Assembly: GCA_002784505.1 (NCBI GenBank)
Contig: PFLF01000108.1
Coordinates: 1 to 6,769, forward strand
Origin: Candidatus Roizmanbacteria bacterium CG_4_10_14_0_8_um_filter_39_9
Lineage (GTDB): Bacteria; Patescibacteriota; Microgenomatia; UBA1406; GWC2-37-13
Reading direction: 5' to 3'
DNA: 6,769 bases
Part shown: positions 1 through 4,750 of the stretch, one piece after another
How positions within the stretch are numbered: the stretch's first letter is position 1
How the letters are laid out: the number at the start of each line of letters is the position of its first letter
Notes under the pieces: model-generated
Told to the model about the DNA's origin: nothing
The model's database searches: none
What the model saw: the letters and a program-made list of their open reading frames with translations, nothing else
Program-made: the position numbers and the translations under genes

Positions 1-115
1 ATCCGGAAAGAAGCGCCAGTCCGCCAATTAGCTCGCCCTTGGTCCCATTAACTTCCGCAAAAAAATCCCCATGCATATCGTTACTGTGAAGAATCGTGAA
101 TTTTTTGGTGTTCAT
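1..115 (-). CDS. Metallophosphatase / 5'-nucleotidase family protein, N-terminal fragment
   Basis: Only the first 38 codons are inside the window; the gene runs off the left edge. The translation begins MNTKKFTILHSNDMHGDFFA and continues through a GGLALLSG segment. The ILHSNDMHG block is the N-terminal metal-binding signature of the calcineurin-like metallophosphatases in the UshA / 5'-nucleotidase / 2',3'-cyclic-nucleotide phosphodiesterase group. D13 and H15 are the expected first ligands of the dinuclear metal centre. Family members hydrolyse nucleotide phosphoesters and usually have a second C-terminal 5'-nucleotidase domain, which cannot be seen here. There is no signal peptide before the motif, so this version is probably cytoplasmic, unlike periplasmic UshA. 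The ATG at 115 has no Shine-Dalgarno in front of it. Family assignment is fairly sure; the exact substrate is not. Confidence 0.8.
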   Translation of the reverse strand, partial: MNTKKFTILHSNDMHGDFFAEVNGTKGELIGGLALLSG

Positions 116-152
116 GAGAAGAATGGGTATAATAAATAAATGATTATTGTTA

Positions 153-158
153 ATTATA
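153..158 (-). promoter_or_regulatory. Possible -10 element for the metallophosphatase gene
   Basis: Minus-strand TATAAT lies 37 nt before the ATG at 115. A second near-match, TATTAT at 129-134, lies 13 nt before the ATG. I see no convincing -35 hexamer 16-18 nt upstream of either one. The stretch is very AT-rich, so chance matches are likely. Confidence 0.3.
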
Positions 159-196
159 TATCTTTCTGTAATTGCCGACACTTATTTTTTTACATC

Positions 197-279
197 GTCA
201 TCCCCGTGAAGACGGGGATCCAGTCTATGAATATAAAATTTGCTATTATAGTCTAGATTCCCGCCAACGCGGGAATGAC
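197..279. repeat. Palindromic MITE-like intergenic repeat
   Basis: Two 27-bp arms (197-223 and 253-279) are inverted copies of each other, matching at 20 of 27 positions, around a 29-bp AT-rich centre. The outer ends are GTCAT and ATGAC. Each arm is itself a small hairpin: CCCCGT with ACGGGG on the left, CCCGC with GCGGG on the right. This is the widespread GTCATCCCCG...CGGGAATGAC type of dispersed repeat found between genes in many bacterial groups. Read through, it gives the spurious HRHPREDGDP-like peptide that is often misannotated as a protein. I see no clear target-site duplication and no second copy in this window. Confidence 0.8.
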
Positions 280-282
280 AAG

Positions 283-303
283 AACAAATTTATAATATTT
301 GTT
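283..303. promoter_or_regulatory. Perfect 7-bp dyad centred on TATAAT
   Basis: AACAAAT (283-289) and ATTTGTT (297-303) are perfect inverted repeats around a 7-nt centre that contains plus-strand TATAAT at 291-296. This could be a -10 box inside an operator, or an AT-rich coincidence. No -35 is visible on the plus strand, because that position falls in the GC-rich arm of the neighbouring repeat. Confidence 0.3.
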
Positions 304-311
304 TGCGAAAA

Positions 312-419
312 GAAGATTAGAAGGTGTCAATTGTTTTATCAGGCGGGTAAGGCCTGACGAGAATGCTTGTGGCATCTCGGACACTCAATGCTGTTTAAGG
401 CACTGATTTCCTAATCTTC
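312..419. other. Nested hairpins, possible structured RNA
   Basis: Several complementary segments nest neatly. The outer arms GAAGATTAG (312-320) and CTAATCTTC (411-419) match over 9 bp. GTGTC (324-328) pairs with GACAC (380-384). TCAGGC (339-344) pairs with GCCTGA (352-357). CGAG plus ATGC (358-366, one bulged A) pairs with GCAT plus CTCG (372-379). The two inner hairpins abut each other at 357/358, and the second abuts the closing helix at 379/380, giving a compact three-way junction on paper. Either strand could fold this way. The same bases also encode fragments of a decayed reading frame on the minus strand, so the pairing may be secondary. No known RNA family was recognised. Confidence 0.3.
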
Positions 420-601
420 GTTCGGGAAGCTTCAAGCGGTCCAAAATCATGTCTCACCATAAGTAAGTTTCCTTTTGCTCAAAACTTGTCAAAGTGCGAA
501 GCATATACCTTGTGGCGATCTAAGCAGATAGACCGTCAAAATATAACTTCTGGCGTACCATTGGTATAAAAAAAAGCGGAGAAGCTATTTCTCCGTTTCA
601 T
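395..601 (-). pseudogene. Small broken reading frame with perfect Shine-Dalgarno and two in-frame UGA codons
   Basis: A perfect AAGGAGGT (613-620) sits 11 nt before the ATG at 601. The frame reads MKRRNSFSAFFYTNGTPEVIF, then UGA, RSICLDRHKVYASHFDKF, then UGA, AKGNLLMVRHDFGPLEASRT and KIRKSVP, then UAA at 395: 68 codons before the final stop. An internal ATG at 460 has its own AAGGA 9 nt upstream. After the stop, a different frame (339-410) carries IECPRCHKHSRQALPA with a C-x2-C-x-H cluster. This looks like a decayed small protein gene, though chance is possible because the first codons overlap the terminator for the upstream gene. The large genes use the standard code, so reading UGA as an amino acid is unlikely. 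Function unknown. Confidence 0.3.
568..598 (-). terminator. Rho-independent terminator after the acyltransferase gene
   Basis: On the minus strand, CGGAGAA (589-595) and TTCTCCG (577-583) form a perfect 7-bp stem with a 5-nt loop. One C and then eight Ts (568-575) follow. It lies about 45 nt beyond the stop codon at 643. On the plus strand the same stem is followed by only a short T run. Confidence 0.85.
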
Positions 602-642
602 TTATGTATAGTACCTCCTTGTTTAAGGGGTGCATAATTATA

Positions 643-1596
643 CTATAAGATAATGTCAATAGCAAGCCGAAAGAGACCTAAATTACGGGCACCGAGATCA
701 TATTTATATCGTTCATTCCCCCGTAGAAAATCAACAATTTTCTTTTTGTCTTCAATTGCTCGTTTTATAATCATTGTTTTAAGTATAAGACCAACACTAT
801 AATAGCCCATTGAAGGATCAAACCCTGAGTTATACATCAATATTTTGGAGTCGCTTATGAATGTAAAGACTGCTGCGGCATAGACGTCGTTTAATGTAAG
901 AAAGTAAAAAGTAGTTCTCCACTCCCCTGCCTTGGGGGCTTGAGAAAGGTCCCAGAAAAAGTTCCTCATCTTGTTTGTCATAAATTTATTTTTAGCGCTA
1001 TCTGACAATCTATGAAGTCGAATAAATTCTCCAAATTGCGCTTCTGTAACAGTATTTTGTACAATAAATTTGAACGGTTGCGTTTCGATCCGGCGAAGCT
1101 TGCGCTTGAGTTCTTTGCGGTCGGTCCGTTCAAGAGATTCGAGATATTCCTCCCACGATGCAGGAAGGGTAATAAAGGGAGAAACCTCCTGTTTTGTGAT
1201 TACGGATTGTGGATTTGTCTGAAAGAATTGGTACGTTTCACTATCCTCTTTTACATAATCCAGTTGGATTTTCGTTATTCCTTGCATCTTGAAATATTCG
1301 CAGATTGCAGTCCAGACAGACGGGTAATCCGCATCAGGTTGCAAAACCGTTATATCTCCAAAATCGGTTATTTCCTGATTTTCCTCTACCTTTTTCATCC
1401 CCAGAAAAATAACCGAATCATTTACTTTTTCAAATGCTCCCCACGCAACCATTTCTTCATTGTCATAGACATCAAGAAGTAATACATTATCTGTGTGAGA
1501 AAAATGTTTCGAATAAATATCCAGATACCAGGAAGACTGGAATGGACATACTACAACACCTTGCGGATATTGCGAAAGCCTTTTGACACTAAACAT
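643..1596 (-). CDS. GNAT-fold acyltransferase of the CelD/BcsL family
   Basis: This is a 317-aa intact protein starting MFSVKRLSQY. Residues about 150-305 match the pattern of the CelD/BcsL-type GNAT domain (Acetyltransf_6). They run from a basic helix, RTDRKELKRKLRRIE (157-171), through LHRLSDSAKNKF (194-205), AAVFTF (241-246) and YNSGFDP (255-261), to the diagnostic C-terminal DFLRGNERYKYDLGA (289-303). The N-terminal half holds PFQSSWYL (18-25), like the substrate-side GNAT repeat of such proteins. Relatives transfer acyl or aminoacyl groups to cell-surface polysaccharide or peptidoglycan precursors; the substrate here is unknown. No signal peptide or membrane segment is seen, so it is probably cytoplasmic. 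There is no Shine-Dalgarno, and TATAAA (1602-1607) lies 5 nt before the ATG. The length is normal and the gene ends at its own terminator. Confidence 0.75.
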   Translation of the reverse strand: MFSVKRLSQYPQGVVVCPFQSSWYLDIYSKHFSHTDNVLLLDVYDNEEMVAWGAFEKVNDSVIFLGMKKVEENQEITDFGDITVLQPDADYPSVWTAICEYFKMQGITKIQLDYVKEDSETYQFFQTNPQSVITKQEVSPFITLPASWEEYLESLERTDRKELKRKLRRIETQPFKFIVQNTVTEAQFGEFIRLHRLSDSAKNKFMTNKMRNFFWDLSQAPKAGEWRTTFYFLTLNDVYAAAVFTFISDSKILMYNSGFDPSMGYYSVGLILKTMIIKRAIEDKKKIVDFLRGNERYKYDLGARNLGLFRLAIDIIL

Positions 1597-1601
1597 ATTT
1601 G

Positions 1602-1613
1602 TTTATAATTATA
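1602..1613 (-). promoter_or_regulatory. -10 region of the acyltransferase gene, short or no leader
   Basis: Two overlapping candidate hexamers precede the ATG at 1596: TATAAT (1608-1613), 11 nt away, and TATAAA (1602-1607), 5 nt away. Either would start the transcript within a few nucleotides of the ATG. There is no good -35 match, and no Shine-Dalgarno lies between. The gene could instead be read from the helicase promoter if the hairpin at 1625-1657 does not stop transcription. Confidence 0.45.
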
Positions 1614-1624
1614 ATGTTGTCGAA

Positions 1625-1657
1625 GCCAAAAGGCCACCTACGCGGTGGTACTTTGGC
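1625..1657 (-). terminator. Strong hairpin after the helicase gene, possible terminator
   Basis: GCCAAA pairs with TTTGGC at the base and CCACC with GGTGG at the top, split by a small internal loop and closed by a 5-nt loop. The hairpin starts 3 nt after the helicase stop codon. It lacks a T tract on either side, so it may protect an mRNA end or be a weak terminator instead of a standard intrinsic one. Confidence 0.5.
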
Positions 1658-1659
1658 CA

Positions 1660-2901
1660 TTATTCAACAAATGTCAATGCGGTTCCCATTTTGTCGGCTC
1701 GCCCGGTGCGACCTATTCGGTGGATATAGTCTTCGTAAGTCTGTGGAATATCAAAGTTGATGACGTGTGTGACATCGTGTATATCAAGTCCGCGGGCGGC
1801 AACATCGGTTGCGACCATGACAGATACCACATCATCTTTAAACATGCGGATTGCCTGTTGACGTTTAATCTGCGGTTTGTCTCCATGGATCGAAGTTACC
1901 TTGAATCCTTTTTGAAACAAATCCCGACTCAACCTTTCAACTCCCATCTTAGTTCTTCCGAAAATAAGGACTTTTTTGAATTCCTCTTGTTTCAACAGAT
2001 CATTAAGTACATCTATTTTCAGTTTTCCCATAGTGCGGACAACTTCCTGTTTGATGTGGCTGGTGGTCTCGGTCTTTTTTACCGAGATGGTTATTGGATT
2101 GACCACAAAGGACTTAATGATCGTGTTAATTTCAGGTGAAAGCGTTGCTGAGAAGAAAAGCGACTGACGCTTGGCAGGTAAGAATGAAATAATGTGTTTT
2201 ACATCCTGCACAAATCCCATATCAAGCATCTGATCAACTTCATCAAGCACAATCATGCTAAACGACTCTAGCCGTAGCATTCTTCGGGCAATCAAGTCTT
2301 TTAAGCGTCCCGGTGTCCCTATAACTACATGAGGATTTCTGCGCAGTTCATAGATCTGGTTTCGCATAGATGATTGTCCGATACAGAATGTGCTGTAGAC
2401 GGGAATTCCACGGGTAAATGTGCGAAGGTCCTCTTGAATTTGAAGAGCAAGCTCTCGAGTTGGGGTGATTACCAATGCTCGGTAGTTTGGATCTTTCATT
2501 ACTTTTTCAACAATAGGAATAAGAAATGCCGCTGTTTTGCCGGTTCCGGTATTTGCAATACCAATGACATCTTTCCCTTCAAGGATGGGTCCGATTCCCT
2601 TTTCCTGAATAGGCATAAGATATTCATATCCACGGGCGACTATGTTTTTCATGAGTTTAATATTGATAGGAAGCGTGTTGACTGAAACTGATGGCTTTGC
2701 TTCAACCGTTTTGACTGCTTGTATCATAGTTGCTCTTTGAATATAAGCATGCGCGGATCCAGAAGTTGCAGGTCCACGACCTCGGCCTCCACCCGACCTC
2801 CCACCCCGAAATCCACCAAACCGGCCATAACCGCCGGATGGTCGGTGACCACCAAAACCACCTGTTGTACGGGCTTGAAACCCATGATTACGATTAAACA
2901 T
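1660..2901 (-). CDS. DEAD-box ATP-dependent RNA helicase with N-terminal Gly/Arg-rich tail
   Basis: This 413-aa protein unwinds or remodels RNA using ATP. All core motifs are present in order: Q motif GYEYLMPIQ (91-99), Walker A ANTGTGKT (116-123), PTRELALQ (147-154), TPGR (196-199), motif II DEVD (220-223), SAT (251-253), IFGRT (313-317), ATDVAARGLDI (364-374) and HRIGRTGR (394-401). Motif II has Val where DEAD has Ala. Residues 1-45 are rich in Gly and Arg (GGFRGGRSGGGRGRG), like an RNA-binding RGG tail; bacterial helicases more often carry such tails at the C-terminus. Here the protein ends only 12 residues after motif VI. Likely roles are ribosome assembly, RNA decay or cold adaptation, as in RhlE/DeaD relatives. 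There is no Shine-Dalgarno, and the U-rich leader carries an attenuator-like structure. Confidence 0.95.
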   Translation of the reverse strand: MFNRNHGFQARTTGGFGGHRPSGGYGRFGGFRGGRSGGGRGRGPATSGSAHAYIQRATMIQAVKTVEAKPSVSVNTLPINIKLMKNIVARGYEYLMPIQEKGIGPILEGKDVIGIANTGTGKTAAFLIPIVEKVMKDPNYRALVITPTRELALQIQEDLRTFTRGIPVYSTFCIGQSSMRNQIYELRRNPHVVIGTPGRLKDLIARRMLRLESFSMIVLDEVDQMLDMGFVQDVKHIISFLPAKRQSLFFSATLSPEINTIIKSFVVNPITISVKKTETTSHIKQEVVRTMGKLKIDVLNDLLKQEEFKKVLIFGRTKMGVERLSRDLFQKGFKVTSIHGDKPQIKRQQAIRMFKDDVVSVMVATDVAARGLDIHDVTHVINFDIPQTYEDYIHRIGRTGRADKMGTALTFVE

Positions 2902-2920
2902 AGAACAATAAAAAAATGGT

Positions 2921-2979
2921 AAAAAAAGAAAGAAAGAGCCTGCACGAGGCTCAATAAAAATAAAATTAGGTGAGCCTAA
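2921..2979 (-). promoter_or_regulatory. Attenuator-like terminator/antiterminator in the helicase leader
   Basis: On the minus strand, GAGCCT (2947-2952) and AGGCTC (2936-2941) form a 6-bp stem with a 5-nt loop, followed by a T-rich run with two Cs (2921-2935). This is an intrinsic terminator ending 19 nt before the helicase ATG. Just upstream, a second AGGCTC (2972-2977) can pair with the same GAGCCT over 7 bp, which would prevent the terminator. That upstream copy can also be tied up in a small hairpin, TTAGG-CTCA-CCTAA (2966-2979). The three mutually exclusive pairings resemble a classic transcription attenuator. It could also simply be a terminator for the lipoprotein gene, but the promoter at 3049-3077 lies upstream of it. 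Confidence 0.6.
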
Positions 2980-2980
2980 A

Positions 2981-2999
2981 CTATCTTATTCAAAGATAG
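2981..2999 (-). other. AU-rich leader hairpin
   Basis: CTATCTT and AAGATAG form a perfect 7-bp stem with a 5-nt loop in the helicase leader, immediately upstream of the attenuator-like segments. Being AU-rich, it would be temperature-sensitive, which would fit a cold-responsive leader. That role is inference. Confidence 0.4.
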
Positions 3000-3048
3000 G
3001 TGTATATAGTTAAATATAAGCAGAATCTTAACGATCTTGTTACTGACC

Positions 3049-3077
3049 AGTATACCATAACTTAGTCAAGATGTAAA
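3049..3077 (-). promoter_or_regulatory. Sigma70-type promoter for the helicase gene
   Basis: On the minus strand, -35 TTTACA (3072-3077), a 17-bp spacer and -10 TATACT (3049-3054) each match consensus at five of six positions. A TG one base before the -10 gives an extended -10. Transcription should start near 3042, giving a leader of about 140 nt. It sits directly after the lipoprotein reading frame, which stops at 3097. Confidence 0.75.
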
Positions 3078-3096
3078 GGAGAGGATGTTGCCACAT

Positions 3097-3312
3097 TTAT
3101 GGAGTATGTATTGGAAGTTGTTGAAAGGGTAAAACATTAAGTAGTCTTTCTTGCATGTGAAACATTGCAAGAGTGGAAGCATATTCAAGCATCATTCTAT
3201 TATATGCTGCATCAGATCCATCAGAAATTGCTTTAAACACGGTTCGATCAATTGGAAACAGCACCTCAAGTTCTGTTATTAGCAAGCCCTGCATACCGTC
3301 GACATTGCGAGA
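3097..3312 (-). pseudogene. Frameshifted C-terminal part of the lipoprotein gene
   Basis: An open segment from after a TAG at 3313-3315 down to TAA at 3097 includes a 65-aa stretch from ATG 3294, MQGLLITELEVLFPIDRTVF and on to LPFQQLPIHTP. It overlaps the end of the upstream lipoprotein frame, lies in the -1 frame relative to it, and its ATG has no Shine-Dalgarno. The upstream frame ends in the odd tail MSTVCRAC. Joining the frames near 3305 gives AISLA followed by VDGMQGLLITELEVL, a natural helical continuation. I therefore read this as the true C-terminus, separated by loss of one base or by a sequencing error. A separate small coupled gene is the alternative. Function unrecognised. Confidence 0.55.
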
Positions 3313-4325
3313 CTAATAGCATTTCCAAACTCGTTTGAGGCTGCGGCCTGGAGTATTGCATCTTCATTTTGGAGCAATGGAAGGTCCGGGCTTATATGGC
3401 GGGCGAAGCTTGGACTAATGGCTATTCCAAGCTGCATAGTACTCTTTTCAAAATATGTTTGTGCAGCTGCTGAATATGCCATAATAAATTGAGGATTGAG
3501 TTCCTGAGATTTTACGGGCTGGGTAAGTACGACAATGTCTTGTGCTGGCTTCATATAATCTGAGTAGCCTGTATCATAATGTATTATTTGTGCGACATTT
3601 TCAGCCGAAGGGGGGGCAATGCCAAGAGCTGGGTCGGATGGAGGTATAAGAAATGTATACGGTTTTCCTTCATAACCCTCAATCCCAACCCTCGTCCATA
3701 AAGTCATGGTATTATTTCTTGAAAAAGCGGCGAATATCTCTGCCAGATATGCGTCAGGTCCCATTTGAGCCAGTTTTGCCTGAGCATCGATTACTTCCTG
3801 AGTTTTCCCATCGGGCGAAAAATCGGAGATTGCATGTTGCAGGATGCCGCGATAAAAATCAACGGCGCTATTAAGCCCAACCTGTATATTTTGTTCCAAA
3901 TTTGGCTCCTGATCCCCTATTTCGTAAAGCTGGAACGGGAGCGTCCCTTCATTAGGCGTCTGTAACTCAATACGCCTTGAAGTAACGGGCGTGTTCTCAT
4001 CTGCTTTTTCAACGGGAAATTGTTTTTGTAAATCACGCGTCATATCAACTGTGTCTGTAAAATAGTGCGGCTCACCAAAAATATCTATAAATACCGAGTG
4101 GTTTGCATCAACTTGAAATTTTGCTATTCCCCCTACTGTTGCGCTTTCATATTCTGAAGGCCAATGGTATGGTTCAGAGGTTGGTATTAGCATAGGAGTT
4201 GTTTGAAATGGAGTAGGCATGGTCACGATGGTTGGAGACACATCAATAGGAATGGTAGCTCGCGTTGGTTGACACGCGGAAAGTAATAGGGAGGGAATGA
4301 CCAAAAAATTTATGCGTAATCGCAT
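3279..4325 (-). CDS. Lipoprotein of unknown function, apparently frameshifted at the 3' end
   Basis: This 348-aa frame starts with a lipoprotein signal peptide: basic MRLR, a hydrophobic stretch FLVIPSLLL, then lipobox LSAC with the lipidated Cys at 18. The mature protein should be anchored on the outer face of the cytoplasmic membrane. Residues 19-53 form a Pro/Thr/Ser-rich linker typical of surface lipoproteins. The remainder is a soluble domain with no family I recognise; visible segments include VGGIAKFQVDANHSVFIDIF (64-83), FYRGILQHAISDF (157-169) and IMAYSAAAQTYFEKSTMQLG (281-300). The last eight residues look out of frame, and the likely original C-terminus lies in the next frame down to 3097, for about 409 aa in total. 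Its promoter is leaderless-like, 5 nt from the ATG. It lies 83 bp downstream of another unknown gene on the same strand. Confidence 0.7.
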   Translation of the reverse strand: MRLRINFLVIPSLLLSACQPTRATIPIDVSPTIVTMPTPFQTTPMLIPTSEPYHWPSEYESATVGGIAKFQVDANHSVFIDIFGEPHYFTDTVDMTRDLQKQFPVEKADENTPVTSRRIELQTPNEGTLPFQLYEIGDQEPNLEQNIQVGLNSAVDFYRGILQHAISDFSPDGKTQEVIDAQAKLAQMGPDAYLAEIFAAFSRNNTMTLWTRVGIEGYEGKPYTFLIPPSDPALGIAPPSAENVAQIIHYDTGYSDYMKPAQDIVVLTQPVKSQELNPQFIMAYSAAAQTYFEKSTMQLGIAISPSFARHISPDLPLLQNEDAILQAAASNEFGNAISLAMSTVCRAC

Positions 4326-4330
4326 TACAA

Positions 4331-4359
4331 ATTATATACTATAGGATTGAGATATTCAA
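4331..4359 (-). promoter_or_regulatory. Leaderless-type promoter of the lipoprotein gene
   Basis: On the minus strand, -35 TTGAAT (4354-4359), a 17-bp spacer and a perfect -10 TATAAT (4331-4336) are followed after only TTGTA by the ATG at 4325. Normal spacing puts the transcription start at or within a base or two of the A of the ATG, so the mRNA is likely leaderless. Confidence 0.7.
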
Positions 4360-4373
4360 GGCGTCACTTGAAT
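4354..4373. promoter_or_regulatory. Operator-like dyad over the lipoprotein -35 box
   Basis: ATTCAAG (4354-4360) and CTTGAAT (4367-4373) are perfect 7-bp inverted repeats with a 6-bp centre. The left arm contains the -35 hexamer, so a bound dimer would block the promoter. It could also be a weak RNA hairpin behind the upstream gene, but no T tract follows it. Confidence 0.45.
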
Positions 4374-4408
4374 AGAAGATATGAATGTATATCACCAAGA
4401 GAAGCGGT

Positions 4409-4750
4409 TTACTGGACCACCTGATGAAAGGCTTTCAAATCATTGTCTTTAACCTCTGGGAATGCCTGCTCGATATATTCAATAGTTCTTAATCTATCTG
4501 TCTCATACAATCCATCAAGCCAAGAGTAGAAGTCGCTATCTAGAGGAATTCCGGTTACATGTGCTATATTCATAGCAATTGCTGCCAGTGTCCCATTTTT
4601 TTCATTTACCATTCCTTGTATCATCGACTCCCTGAGAATATTGTGTCCTTGTTCTCTTCCCTGAGAAGTGTCCCCGAACAATGTGGAGATGTCTTCAAAT
4701 ACGTTACCTGAACTTTGACTCATGTGATACATAAGCTCTTGGGAGTCTCT
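4409..4750 (-). pseudogene. Frameshifted C-terminal part of the large unknown gene
   Basis: A segment open from after a TAA at 4751-4753 ends with TAA at 4409. From ATG 4732 it encodes 107 aa: MYHMSQSSGNVFEDISTLFG onward to LKAFHQVVQ, acidic and mostly helical, with no family I recognise. It overlaps the 3' end of the upstream gene by 29 bp in the +1 frame and has no clear Shine-Dalgarno. Joining the frames near 4750 replaces the basic tail RLPRAYVSHESKFR by RDSQELMYHMSQSSGNVFED, which reads more naturally after SYSLK. One extra base, for example in the AAA at that point, would explain the break. A separate gene coupled through the overlap, starting at ATG 4732 or 4723, remains possible. Confidence 0.5.

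Noticed and set aside
172..357. Plus-strand 61-codon frame giving an HRHPREDGDP-type peptide
   Set aside because: It is the read-through of the palindromic repeat at 197-279 and the hairpins after it, a well-known source of false proteins.
395..601. UGA reassigned to Gly or Trp in this organism
   Set aside because: All large frames are free of in-frame UGA and end in TAA or TAG, and Gly is encoded by GGN throughout. Two UGA codons in one doubtful small frame do not support a changed code.
1012..1482. Plus-strand 156-codon frame
   Set aside because: Antisense to the intact acyltransferase gene; the translation has no recognisable features.
1645..2139. Plus-strand 164-codon frame
   Set aside because: Antisense to the helicase core motifs, whose codons explain its openness.
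2724..2954. Minus-strand 76-codon frame overlapping the helicase start
   Set aside because: It is a shifted reading of the Gly/Arg-rich codons and contains part of the attenuator hairpin; it has no start signals.
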